From the NCBI RefSeq assembly GCF_003050905.1, contig NZ_QAOT01000001.1: a stretch of 64,000 nt of DNA; one strand, written 5' to 3'. The DNA is from Cereibacter_A azotoformans (GTDB lineage Bacteria; Pseudomonadota; Alphaproteobacteria; Rhodobacterales; Rhodobacteraceae). Positions 33,360 through 41,012 of the stretch are shown here, piece after piece. The position numbers were made by a program, and so were the translations under genes. The notes under the pieces are model-generated. The model saw only the letters and a list, made by a program, of their open reading frames with translations. It was not told the DNA's origin and did no database searches. Positions within the stretch are counted from its first letter, which is position 1, and each line of letters begins with the position of its first letter.

Positions 33360-34463
33360 ATGAGCCACACGAAGACCGAATATTCCGACGCGATCTCTCC
33401 GATCGAGGAGATCATCGACGACGCTCGCAACGGGCGGATGTTCATCCTCGTGGACCATGAGGACCGCGAGAACGAGGGTGACCTCGTGATCCCCGCGCAG
33501 ATGTGCACGCCGGCCGCCATCAACTTCATGGCCACTCACGGGCGCGGGCTGATCTGCCTTGCACTGCCTTCGGCGCGGGTGGACCAGCTGGGCCTGCACC
33601 TGATGGCGCCGAAGAACTCGTCGCGCCACGAGACCGCCTTTACCATCTCGATCGAGGCCCGCGAGGGCGTCACGACCGGGATCTCGGCGGCCGACCGGGC
33701 CCGCACCGTGGCCGTCGCCATCGACCCGACGAAGGGGCCGCAGGACATCGCGACCCCGGGCCATGTCTTCCCGCTGCGTGCGCGGGACGGGGGCGTGCTC
33801 GTGCGCGCGGGCCATACCGAGGCCGCGGTGGACGTGAGCCGCCTTGCGGGTCTGAACGCGTCGGGCGTGATCTGCGAGATCATGAACGACGACGGCACCA
33901 TGGCCCGCCTGCCGGATCTCGTGGCCTTCGCCCAGCGGCACGGGCTGAAGATCGGCACGATCTCGGACCTGATCGCCTACCGCCGCCGGCATGACAATCT
34001 CGTGAAGGAGAAGGCGGTCAAGCATGTTACCTCGTGCTACGGCGGCGACTGGCTGATGCGCATCTTCGCCGACGACACGCAGGGCGCCGAGCATGTGATC
34101 CTCTCGAAGGGCAATGTCACGGACGGCGAGCCGGTGCTGGTGCGGATGCATGCGCTCAACCCGCTTGAGGATGTGCTGGGCATCGGCTCGGCCCATGCGG
34201 GCGATCTGCACGGCGCGATGCGGCTGATCGCGCAGGAGGGTCGCGGCGTGGTCGTGCTCTTGCGCGACGTCACCATGAAGCTCGTGATGGATGACGAGGC
34301 CTCGCCGCAGACGCTGCGCCAGTATGGGCTCGGCGCCCAGATCCTCTCGGCGCTCGGCCTGTCGCAGATCGTGCTTGTCACCAATTCCCGTGCGCCGAAG
34401 GTGGTTGGGCTTGAGGCCTACGGCCTTTCCATCGTCGGCACGCACCATATTTCCGAGGTCTGA
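33360..34463 (+). CDS. ribB: RibB with a RibA-like but inactive C-terminal domain (RibBX type)
   Basis: A 367-residue bifunctional-looking protein. Residues 1-205 are 3,4-dihydroxy-2-butanone 4-phosphate synthase, with the DHEDRENEGDLVIPAQ and ATHGRGLICLAL acidic and histidine motifs, making the four-carbon riboflavin precursor. Residues about 215-367 align with GTP cyclohydrolase II but lack its zinc cysteines: the segment reads VRMHALNPLEDVLGIGSAHA, and the RQEGRGIGL motif is RDVTMKLVM. This half should not hydrolyse GTP and matches the RibX domain described in other bacteria. A true RibA must be elsewhere. It is followed by ribH after three bases. Confidence 0.93.
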   Translation: MSHTKTEYSDAISPIEEIIDDARNGRMFILVDHEDRENEGDLVIPAQMCTPAAINFMATHGRGLICLALPSARVDQLGLHLMAPKNSSRHETAFTISIEAREGVTTGISAADRARTVAVAIDPTKGPQDIATPGHVFPLRARDGGVLVRAGHTEAAVDVSRLAGLNASGVICEIMNDDGTMARLPDLVAFAQRHGLKIGTISDLIAYRRRHDNLVKEKAVKHVTSCYGGDWLMRIFADDTQGAEHVILSKGNVTDGEPVLVRMHALNPLEDVLGIGSAHAGDLHGAMRLIAQEGRGVVVLLRDVTMKLVMDDEASPQTLRQYGLGAQILSALGLSQIVLVTNSRAPKVVGLEAYGLSIVGTHHISEV

Positions 34464-34466
34464 CCG

Positions 34467-35003
34467 ATGGCCGGTTCCGAATCCCACTACAGCCTGCCGC
34501 TGCCCGCCTTCGACAAGCCCGCCCGGCTTCTGATCGTGGTGGCGCCCTATTACCGCGACATCGCCGACGATCTGATCGCCGGCGCCAAGGCCGTGATCGA
34601 AGGCTGCGGCGCAAGCTGGGATCTGGTCGAGGTGCCGGGGGCGCTGGAGCTGCCCACGGCCATCGCCATGGCCGAGCGTCAGGCGAATTTCGACGGCTAT
34701 GTCGCGCTCGGCTGCGTGATCCGCGGCGAGACCACCCATTACGACACGGTCTGCAACGATTCGAGCCGCGGGCTGATGCTCCTCGGCCTGCAGGGTGCCT
34801 GCATCGGCAACGGCATCCTCACGGTCGAGAATCGCGAGCAGGCGGTTGTGCGCGCCGCACCCTCCGGCCAGGACAAGGGCGGCGGGGCCGCGGCCGCCGC
34901 GCTGCATCTGATCGCCCTCTCGCGGCAGTGGTCGGGCCAGCGCAAGGGCATGGGCTTCAAGCCGGTGGACGAGTTCCGCCTTGCCGGGAAGACCGAAGCA
35001 TGA
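34467..35003 (+). CDS. ribH: 6,7-dimethyl-8-ribityllumazine synthase
   Basis: A 178-residue lumazine synthase with a family-typical LIVVAPYYRDIADDLIAGAK start and the core GALELPTAIAMA and GCVIRGETTHYDTV motif, which includes the catalytic His. It joins the RibB product to 5-amino-6-ribitylaminouracil. The C-terminus is about 20 residues longer than usual. Its stop overlaps the nusB start by four bases (ATGA). The ribB-ribH-nusB order is common in Alphaproteobacteria. Confidence 0.96.
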   Translation: MAGSESHYSLPLPAFDKPARLLIVVAPYYRDIADDLIAGAKAVIEGCGASWDLVEVPGALELPTAIAMAERQANFDGYVALGCVIRGETTHYDTVCNDSSRGLMLLGLQGACIGNGILTVENREQAVVRAAPSGQDKGGGAAAAALHLIALSRQWSGQRKGMGFKPVDEFRLAGKTEA

Positions 35004-35473
35004 GCGTGAAACCCGACAAGCGGCAGATGAAATCGGCCTCGCGGCTCTATGCGGTGCAGGCGCTCTTCCAGATGGAATGCTCCGGCCAGACGGTCGAGCA
35101 GGTCGCGCGGGAGTTCGAGACCCATCGGTTCGGCGCGATCTACGAGGGCGACGAGATGGCCGAGGGCGACGCCCGCAGCTTTCGCAGCATCGTCTCGGGC
35201 GCGGTGAACCGTCAGGCGGGCATCGACCAGTTGACCGATCGGGCGCTGGTCGCCAAATGGCCGATCGACCGGATCGACCCGGTGATCCGCGCGCTCTTCC
35301 GGGCCGCGGGCTCGGAGCTGCTCGAGAGCGACACGCCGCCCAAGGTGGTGATCAACGAGTTCGTGGACATCGCCAAGGCCTTCTTTCCCGATGGCCGCGA
35401 GCCCAAGTTCGTGAATGCGGTGCTCGATCACATGGCCCGCGAGGCCAGGCCCGAGGCCTTCCCGCAGGGCTGA
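35000..35473 (+). CDS. nusB: NusB transcription antitermination factor
   Basis: A 157-residue all-helical RNA-binding protein. It begins KSASRLYAVQALFQME, the family's arginine-rich opening, and ends with FVNAVLDHMAREARPEA. With NusE (S10) it binds boxA in rRNA leaders to prevent termination. Translational coupling to ribH suggests the two are made in step. Its length and motifs are normal. Confidence 0.95.
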   Translation: MSVKPDKRQMKSASRLYAVQALFQMECSGQTVEQVAREFETHRFGAIYEGDEMAEGDARSFRSIVSGAVNRQAGIDQLTDRALVAKWPIDRIDPVIRALFRAAGSELLESDTPPKVVINEFVDIAKAFFPDGREPKFVNAVLDHMAREARPEAFPQG

Positions 35474-35563
35474 GCCACCCGCGTGCGCGGGGCCCATGCT
35501 CCTTTGGACAGGTCCGGGAACAAAGCCTCCGTGCCTCCTGTTCACGCGATGATACCGGAGCGG

Positions 35564-35607
35564 CACTGCCCCCGGACCGCGGCAGTGACGCCCCTGTGCA
35601 GGGGGCG
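35564..35607 (+). other. Two tandem hairpins after nusB
   Basis: CACTGCC (35564-35570) pairs with GGCAGTG (35581-35587), then CGCCCC (35589-35594) with GGGGCG (35602-35607). They lie 90 bases after nusB within a 244-base gap. They may end the rib-nusB transcript or form a leader for the small membrane protein; no T-run was seen. Confidence 0.4.
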
Positions 35608-35717
35608 CACACAGATCACGCGGGTCGGGGCGGCGGACAGGAATCCTGCGCCCAGGATGCAGATTCTTGTGGCTTGCCGGATGGCTGGCGGTATCGTGGT
35701 CGCAAGGAGCCCAGATC

Positions 35718-36038
35718 ATGCCACAGCTTGTCCGACTCTATATCGTGAACGTCCTCATCGGCTTCGGGATCTCGCTTGCCTTCGTCGTGGCTCTTGTCGC
35801 GATGGATGTGGCGGGTCTGGGCCATCTCGTGCTGCACACCGACATGGGCTGGCTCGGCGGCCTGATGCTCGTGATGTTCAACGGCGTCGTCTTCGCCGGA
35901 GTGCAATTCGCCATCGCGGTGATGCGCATGGCCGATCCTGAGGATCGCACCCCACCCGGCGGCCGCCTGCGCCCGATTCGGACCGAGCTGGTTCCGATTC
36001 CGGTTGCGGTTTCGCGCGATCACAAAAAGCGGCGTTGA
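35718..36038 (+). CDS. Small membrane protein of unknown function
   Basis: A 106-residue protein with two transmembrane segments (residues about 8-30 and 42-65) and a basic C-terminus (about 35 residues). The first segment is IVNVLIGFGISLAFVVALVAMD. Between the segments is a short loop with a histidine, GHLVLHTDMG. AAGGAGC lies 8 bases before the ATG at 35718; the earlier in-frame starts read into hairpins and lack a site. No family was recognised with certainty. It stands alone between nusB and the outer-membrane protein. Confidence 0.75.
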   Translation: MPQLVRLYIVNVLIGFGISLAFVVALVAMDVAGLGHLVLHTDMGWLGGLMLVMFNGVVFAGVQFAIAVMRMADPEDRTPPGGRLRPIRTELVPIPVAVSRDHKKRR

Positions 36039-36239
36039 GGCTCGCCTGCTCCAAAAATGCGGTCATCTGAACGGATTGGAGGCATGGCGGCTCTGTCGCG
36101 TGCCAATGAAATGTTGTAATATTGACACAGGACCTGGCGCTGCCCGGCCTTGGCGGAACAGGCATCACCACCTGCAGTTGTCCCTTCGGCAGCACATGCC
36201 AGCCGCAATTCAGCGGCAACCTTCAAGAAGGGGAAAAGC

Positions 36240-37112
36240 ATGAAAGAGAACATTCGCCTGACCGGTCTCACGGCGTTGGCCCTGCTGATCGGCTCCACCG
36301 CGGTTCATGCCCAGGTCGGCACGATCACCGGCACGCGGCAACTGGAGGAGCGGCTCGAGGATATCGAGGAAGACATTCAGGAGGATCTCGAAGAGGCCGA
36401 GGACCCCTATCGTTTCGGAACCCCGGAGTTCCGTCCCGGCTTCTCCGGCAGCGCCTCGATCGGCTACAGCGGCTCGGACGGCAACACCGATGAGCAGAAC
36501 CTTACCATCGGCGCCCGCCTGCGTCACGCGCAGGGTCCGTTCGTTCAGAACTTCGGCCTCGTGCTCGACTATGCCGAGACCGACGGAAACTCGGACCAGG
36601 AAGACATCTTCATGGTCTATGAGGGCAACTACTACTTCAACGAACAGTTCTACGGCTTCGTGTTGGGCCGGGCGGAGTTCAACGGACTCGCTGACGAACT
36701 GGACGTGACAGGTGATCTTGCCGATGTGCCGCTCGCGGAACGCGTCAAGACCGACGGATTCATCGGCTTCGGCCCGGGCTACCGCGTCGTGAACCGCCCC
36801 GACATGACCTGGCGGGTCCAGGCCGGTATCGGCGTCAGCTACCTCGAGTTCGGAGACGGTCGCGACGAGACCGAGACGGGCTACATCGCCTCGTCCCGCT
36901 TCTACTGGCGCTTCAACGAGAACGTGTTCCTGACGAACGACACCGACGTTCTCGAGTCGGACGAAGCCCTTCGGGTCAACAACGACTTCGGCGTGAACTT
37001 CCGGATGACCGACGCCTTCTCGACCCGGGTGAGCTATCTCACCGACTACAACGAGGCGCGCGCGATCCGCACCGACAACAAGCTCGGCGTGTCGCTGGTC
37101 TATGGTTTCTGA
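36240..37112 (+). CDS. DUF481/YdiY-type outer-membrane beta-barrel protein
   Basis: A 290-residue secreted protein. The signal peptide ends near Ala24-Gln25 (VHA-QVG). Next comes an acidic stretch with repeated Glu-Asp pairs (residues 35-55, likely a coiled coil), then alternating strands rich in aromatic residues ending in Phe (VSLVYGF), the usual outer-membrane barrel end. The FSGSASIGYSGSDGNTDEQN block fits DUF481. Functions in this family are largely unknown. AGGGGAAAAGC precedes the ATG. A terminator follows directly. Confidence 0.85.
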   Translation: MKENIRLTGLTALALLIGSTAVHAQVGTITGTRQLEERLEDIEEDIQEDLEEAEDPYRFGTPEFRPGFSGSASIGYSGSDGNTDEQNLTIGARLRHAQGPFVQNFGLVLDYAETDGNSDQEDIFMVYEGNYYFNEQFYGFVLGRAEFNGLADELDVTGDLADVPLAERVKTDGFIGFGPGYRVVNRPDMTWRVQAGIGVSYLEFGDGRDETETGYIASSRFYWRFNENVFLTNDTDVLESDEALRVNNDFGVNFRMTDAFSTRVSYLTDYNEARAIRTDNKLGVSLVYGF

Positions 37113-37119
37113 GGATAGG

Positions 37120-37147
37120 GGGGGCGGGGATACTCGCCCCCTTTCCT
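37120..37147 (+). terminator. Terminator after the DUF481 gene
   Basis: GGGGGCG (37120-37126) and CGCCCCC (37135-37141) form a stem 8 bases after the stop, followed by TTTCCT. The T-run is short but the position and stem fit intrinsic termination. Confidence 0.7.
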
Positions 37148-37481
37148 GCGCCCGGAGGCCCACGACCTTCGGCGCGCGGGGAATGCGGCGGGAACCGCGG
37201 CAACCGTGGTGGCGTGCGTTTCCCGAGAGCCTGAGTGTCAGGTGGTCGCCAGATACCAGAGCCACGGCCCTGGCAGAGCCAGCTCCCTCGGAGATGCTTA
37301 TCGGCCACTGGAAAAGAACCACACACGAGAGGGGCAGAACCCGCCACCGCTCTAGATAGGGCCTTGAGCCCGGCGCGGCAAGAGAGCCTGAACCTCCCTC
37401 TCCAGATCCGTTCCCGGCGGGCGGGAATGTTGGCGGCGCCAGAGCATGGACTTCTGTTCTCTTTCCGTTCATGATCGTCGG
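37148..37481. other. 334-base gap before mmcB, no gene seen
   Basis: Neither strand shows a convincing reading frame; translations are arginine/proline-rich. The stretch is less GC-biased near 37410-37480 (TTCTGTTCTCTTTCCGTTC), where a promoter for mmcB may lie. An sRNA cannot be ruled out. No repeat or tRNA was found. Confidence 0.5.
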
Positions 37482-37949
37482 ATGCACACAGCCACTCTTC
37501 CCGATTCCGGTCTCGCGGCGCTCGCCCCGGGCCAGCGGCTCGCCCGCGGGGTCTGTCGGCACCTGCGCGGGCTCGATTTCGTGTCGGTGGTCGAGCTGGT
37601 TCCGACGCCCGGTCTGCGCGTGGATGTCATGGCGCTCGGCCCGAAGGGCGAGATCTGGGTGATCGAGTGCAAGTCATCGCGCGCCGACTTCCTGTCGGAC
37701 CGCAAGTGGCAGGGATATCTCGACTGGTGCGACCGATTCTTCTTTGCGGTGGATCAGGCCTTCCCGCTCGACCTGCTGCCCGGCGATGCGGGCCTCATCC
37801 TCACCGACGCCTATGACGCCGACATCCTGCGGATGGCGCCGGAAGGCAGGCTCGCCCCGGCGCGGCGCAAGGCGCTGATTCAGGCTTTCGCCCGGCATGC
37901 GGCCCTGCGCCTGCAGGGCCTGCGCGACCCCGGCTCGTTGGCGGGATAG
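37482..37949 (+). CDS. mmcB: MmcB-family DNA repair nuclease
   Basis: A 155-residue protein of the MmcB (DUF6-type PD-(D/E)XK) family, linked in Caulobacter to mitomycin C resistance. The nuclease motif is RVDVMALGPKGEIWVIECKS, giving the Asp and Glu-x-Lys of the PD-(D/E)XK core at about residues 50-66, followed by SRADFLSDRKWQGYLDWCDR. It likely nicks or processes damaged DNA. The ATG at 37482 has a weak ribosome site but fits the conserved start. It ends directly against the convergent small gene on the other strand. No LexA box was confirmed. Confidence 0.85.
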   Translation: MHTATLPDSGLAALAPGQRLARGVCRHLRGLDFVSVVELVPTPGLRVDVMALGPKGEIWVIECKSSRADFLSDRKWQGYLDWCDRFFFAVDQAFPLDLLPGDAGLILTDAYDADILRMAPEGRLAPARRKALIQAFARHAALRLQGLRDPGSLAG

Positions 37950-38171
37950 TCAGGGCCGCTTCCGGGGGGGGCGCGAATCGCTCTGCTTGCCCATTGCCCG
38001 CGCCCGCTCGGCCGCAGCGCGCAGCTCTTCGGCGATCTCGTCGGCCTCGTCCGGGTCGAAATCCAGCGGAAGATCTACGCCGTCGCCCTCGACATAGATC
38101 CGCACCATGCCAAGCGACGTCGGCCCGATCTGCAGGTTCGCCGCGATCTCGCTCTGCTTGTCGATCCCCAT
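37950..38171 (-). CDS. Small conserved protein (DUF6324-like)
   Basis: A 73-residue protein starting MGIDKQSEIAANLQIGPTSL, followed by GMVRIYVEGDGVDLPLDFDP and an alanine/glutamate-rich helix with a basic end. It looks like the short DUF6324-type proteins of Rhodobacterales, from memory. A cytosolic acidic beta-strand and helix fold is suggested. It is convergent with mmcB (adjacent stop codons) and divergent from the GNAT gene. No function is known. Confidence 0.7.
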   Translation of the reverse strand: MGIDKQSEIAANLQIGPTSLGMVRIYVEGDGVDLPLDFDPDEADEIAEELRAAAERARAMGKQSDSRPPRKRP

Positions 38172-38283
38172 CCTGTCCTCCGATGCCAGTTGCGTGGGCG
38201 TAGCGCCCTTCGGTCGCGCTGGCAAGGCGCCGCCTTGATCGGCGAAGGGTGCGGCCCCATGATCGGAAGGGGAGGGCGCGTGC

Positions 38284-38769
38284 ATGCTGGAGGAACTGGA
38301 ACTGCGTGACCTCGAGATCGGCGATGCGGGCTGGATCGTGGCCCGCCACGCCGAGATCTATGCGGTCGAGGCCGGCTTCGACATGACCTTCGAGGCGCAG
38401 GTGGCCGAGGTGATGGCCCGCTTCATCCGCACGCGCGATCCGATCCGGGAGCGGGCCTTCATCGCCGCGTTCGACGGGCGGCGCGTGGGCTGCCTGCTCT
38501 GCATGCGCCTGACCGAGGAGAGCGCGAAGGTCGGCCTGTTCCTCGTCGAGCCCGAGATGCGGTGCCGCGGCATCGGCCGCCGCCTCTTGCAGGAGGCGAT
38601 GGGATTTGCCCGTGCCCACGGCTACGGCAGCATCGGTTTCTGGACGTTCGACGGGCAGCGGGCGTCCGAGGCGCTCTACCTCTCCGTGGGCTTCCGTCTG
38701 GTGACCTCGCACCCCGCCCACTCCTTCGGCCGGGACGTGATCGAACAGGAGTGGGAGATCCTTCTGTAA
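38284..38769 (+). CDS. GNAT-family N-acetyltransferase
   Basis: A 161-residue GNAT protein of the common MarR-associated or stand-alone type. The acetyl-CoA loop is RCRGIGRRLLQEAMGFAR (residues about 98-115) after strand VGLFLVEP; GYGSIGFWTFDGQRASEALY and LYLSVGFRLV complete the fold. The substrate is unknown; proteins with this IFLxVEPxxRGxGIG pattern acetylate amines, amino acids or peptide N-termini. It ends 52 bases before tRNA-His. Confidence 0.85.
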   Translation: MLEELELRDLEIGDAGWIVARHAEIYAVEAGFDMTFEAQVAEVMARFIRTRDPIRERAFIAAFDGRRVGCLLCMRLTEESAKVGLFLVEPEMRCRGIGRRLLQEAMGFARAHGYGSIGFWTFDGQRASEALYLSVGFRLVTSHPAHSFGRDVIEQEWEILL

Positions 38770-38821
38770 TGCACGATGCCCTCTTGCATTCCGTGTTCCC
38801 GGCGTCTAAATGGCCGCGAGT

Positions 38822-38898
38822 GCCGGCTTAGCTCAGTTGGTTAGAGCACCAGATTGTGGATCTGGGGGTCCCCCGTTCGAGCCGGGGAGTCGGTACCA
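38822..38898 (+). tRNA. tRNA-His (GTG anticodon)
   Basis: A 77-base cloverleaf with encoded CCA (38896-38898). D arm GCTCAGTTGGTTAGAGC, anticodon stem CCAGA/TCTGG around TTGTGGA, and a T arm around CCCCGTTCGAGCCGGGG are all visible. The acceptor is GCCGGCT with AGTCGGT (one G-T at its end and one inside), with A73. The usual extra G at -1 is absent, since the base before G38822 is T and the discriminator is A rather than C. Confidence 0.97.
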
Positions 38899-39141
38899 CT
38901 CAACGCCGAGGATTTATTGAGGCCGTGCGGCAGGCGCGTCCCCGTAGGGGCGTTGCTTCGGATTTTTTCTGGCCCACCCGCGTCACCCCTTCGCAGCCCC
39001 GAGACGGAGTCACGGTTTCCGTCCCCGGGCGAGCGCGTCCACTTCCCGCTCCGCACGGCAGTTCGACCGCGCGGGACCGGGGCTGCCCGCGATGCGAAAG
39101 AAGCCCCTTCAATACGCCGGCAGGCCCCGCTGGTTGGCTGC
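38899..39141. other. Stretch downstream of tRNA-His without a gene
   Basis: Apart from two hairpins (CTCAA/TTGAG at 38899-38921, and CCCC-GTA-GGGG near 38940 followed by TTTTTT at 38963-38968, possibly the tRNA terminator), nothing was recognised. No coding frame is convincing. It joins the transposase relic to the tRNA. Confidence 0.5.
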
Positions 39142-39480
39142 TCAGAGCGGATCTGGCCGCAGCGTTTCTCGGACTCGATCCCGACAACTTCGACCGCCCG
39201 CGTCGAGACGACGTGGGCGCAAGCTTCCTCGATGATGGCCCCAAGGGCCTTCTCCGCCGTCCGGCGGTTCCAGAAACCCGGAGAGGCAGCTGCCCCTCCC
39301 GAGCTTGGGGATCTCCAGCGCGATCCGTGCGGCGCGGATCTCCCAGCCCCGGTCCCGGTATTCGTTGCGCTGGACCTCCCGCATCGGTGCCATCGGCGAT
39401 GCGCCCTGCTGCCCGAGTTGTTCGACCAGATCCGAGGAGGTCGCCGCCGATGGCGCCTCCGATACCCGCAAGCGCCATGA
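39142..39480 (-). pseudogene. IS256-family (mutator) transposase fragment, frameshifted
   Basis: On the minus strand the block QRNEYRDRGWEIRA followed by LEIPKLGRGS (39372-39265) matches the conserved N-terminal part of IS256-type transposases. It continues after a frame change near 39265 as RRTAEKALGAIIEEA and VSTRAVEVV. Upstream weak similarity (LAGIGGAIGGDLL) extends to about 39480. The catalytic DDE core is missing, so this is a decayed fragment. Its exact edges and terminal repeats could not be found. Identification is by motif recall. Confidence 0.7.
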
Positions 39481-39640
39481 GGCCATCGCCGCCCTGGGGG
39501 TCGCCGCGTTCGTCGGGCGGTCCTTCCACTGGAAGACCCACCTCGTCACTCCCGCCCCGCAAGAACGCCCGAACCCTTAACCATCTCGGCAACAGGGCCG
39601 CGGTCAAGGGTTCCTTCTTCCGATTCCTGAGGCCAATGCC

Positions 39641-40129
39641 TCAGAACGGGATCTCGTCATCCAGATCGCTCCGCCGACCGCCACCCGAGGGGGCGTTGCC
39701 GCGGGAGCCTCCGAAGTTGTCGTAGCTTTCCGAGCCGCCGCGGTCTTCGTAGCCGCCGCTGGAGCCCGCGCTGTCTCCGCGGCCTCCGAGCATCGTCAGG
39801 GCGCTGCGGAACGGGCGCAGCACGACCTCGGTCGTGTAGCGGTCCTGGCCCGACTGGTCCTGCCACTTCCGCGTCTCGAGCTGGCCCTCGATATAGACCG
39901 TCGAGCCCTTGCGCAGATATTGCTCGGCCACCCGGGCGAGGTTCTCGTCGAAGATCGCAACCGAATGCCACTCGGTCCGCTCCTTCCGCTCGCCCGAGGC
40001 GCGGTCGCGCCACTGCTCGGATGTGGCGATGCGCAGGTTCACGACCTTCCCGCCGTTCTGAAAGCTCCGAACCTCGGGATCGCGGCCGAGATTGCCGATG
40101 ATGATGACCTTGTTGACCGAGCCCGCCAT
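39641..40129 (-). CDS. ssb: Single-stranded DNA-binding protein
   Basis: A 162-residue SSB. The OB fold is residues 1-110, starting MAGSVNKVIIIGNLGRDPEV and including LRIATSEQWRDRASGERKERTEWH. A glycine/serine-rich linker leads to the acidic DLDDEIPF tip that binds partner repair proteins. The gene protects and organises ssDNA. A stable hairpin lies about 20 bases upstream. No SOS box of the GTTC-N7-GTTC kind was found. Confidence 0.96.
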   Translation of the reverse strand: MAGSVNKVIIIGNLGRDPEVRSFQNGGKVVNLRIATSEQWRDRASGERKERTEWHSVAIFDENLARVAEQYLRKGSTVYIEGQLETRKWQDQSGQDRYTTEVVLRPFRSALTMLGGRGDSAGSSGGYEDRGGSESYDNFGGSRGNAPSGGGRRSDLDDEIPF

Positions 40130-40149
40130 GCTTCCTCCGATTCCTTGGA

Positions 40150-40168
40150 CCGGGGCATGGTGCCCCGG
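40150..40168 (-). other. Hairpin 20 bases upstream of ssb
   Basis: CCGGGGCA (40150-40157) and TGCCCCGG (40161-40168) form a perfect 8-bp stem with a 3-base loop in the ssb leader, just beyond its ribosome site. It may affect mRNA stability or translation. The divergent transglycosylase gene starts at 40342. Confidence 0.5.
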
Positions 40169-40341
40169 ATCTGGTTAAGGGATGCCTATACCGAGCCGGC
40201 CGCACCCGCAACGGCTGCCTCCTTCGGGGGAGGGAGCCCGCCCATGCCCCGGAAACTCCCGCAGGGGTTGTGGTCAAAACGGTAGCGAAGATCGGGGGTT
40301 TCCGTATAACGTTCCCGGCGGGACAGATGAAGGTTGATTTC

Positions 40342-40956
40342 ATGCGGCAATTGATCGGTGCTGTCGGCGCGGCGGTCCTGGGTCTTGGCCTGGCTGTGGT
40401 GCCCGTCGAGGTTCATGCCGAAGGGCAGACTCTTCAGCGATCGACGATGAACCGGGCCGGCATCTTCAAGTCACAGACGAGGCTTCTCGACGGCCGTCTC
40501 TCGCAGCAATACGAGGGCTCGGTCCGGCTGAAGCCCAAGGTCGAGCCGATTCCGGCGGCCCTGCCTGCGGTCCGCTACAGCGGGCGCTACAAGGGCGAGT
40601 ATCTCGAGGTTGCCAAGACGCTCGCGCGGAAGCATGGCGTGCCCGAACAGCTGTTCCTGCGGCTGGTTCAGCAGGAATCGGGCTGGAACCCGGGCGCGGT
40701 TTCGGTGAAGGGCGCCACGGGGCTGGCGCAGCTCATGCCGGGCACGGCGCAGCTCCTCCGCGTGGACATCAACGATCCGCATCAGAATCTCGAGGGTGGC
40801 GCGCGCTACCTCAAGATGATGTTTGACAAGTTCGGAACCTGGCAGCTTGCGCTCGCCGCCTACAACGCCGGGCCGAAGGCGGTCGAAAAGCACTCGGGCA
40901 TCCCACCCTATCGGGAGACGCAGAATTACGTCAAGGTCATCTGGGGCAACGGCTGA
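40342..40956 (+). CDS. Lytic transglycosylase (SLT domain)
   Basis: A 204-residue exported murein hydrolase. A signal peptide runs to about residue 26 (VEVHA-EG). The C-terminal half is a Slt70-like domain, with catalytic Glu in QQESGWNP, then SVKGATGLAQLMPGTAQ and ALAAYNAGPKAVEKHSG, the standard lysozyme-like motifs. It cleaves glycan strands with 1,6-anhydro ends. The ATG at 40342, with AAGG 8 bases upstream, is preferred over 40327. It is divergent from ssb. Confidence 0.88.
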   Translation: MRQLIGAVGAAVLGLGLAVVPVEVHAEGQTLQRSTMNRAGIFKSQTRLLDGRLSQQYEGSVRLKPKVEPIPAALPAVRYSGRYKGEYLEVAKTLARKHGVPEQLFLRLVQQESGWNPGAVSVKGATGLAQLMPGTAQLLRVDINDPHQNLEGGARYLKMMFDKFGTWQLALAAYNAGPKAVEKHSGIPPYRETQNYVKVIWGNG

Positions 40957-40965
40957 CCTGCCGCC

Positions 40966-40992
40966 ACGGAGGGCCCCGCGGGGACCATCCGT
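40966..40992. terminator. Imperfect hairpin between transglycosylase and serS
   Basis: ACGGA (40966-40970) and TCCGT (40988-40992) bracket GGGCCCCGCGGGGACC, giving a long imperfect stem in the gap between two convergent genes. It could act in both directions; no T-run is present. Confidence 0.5.
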
Positions 40993-41012
40993 GTCAGCGC
41001 GGCAGCCGGGGA

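Noticed and set aside
32133..34907. A 924-codon minus-strand frame covering ribH, ribB and the PAP2 gene
   Set aside because: The part beyond 33206 is antisense to ribB and ribH; the PAP2 protein begins at the ATG at 33206.
38854..39725. Long plus frames after tRNA-His as genes
   Set aside because: The only recognisable protein similarity is on the minus strand and frameshifted (IS256 type); the plus frames are arginine/proline-rich.
40130..40341. LexA/SOS box between ssb and the transglycosylase
   Set aside because: Only a single GTTC occurs with no second GTTC at the required spacing of seven bases.
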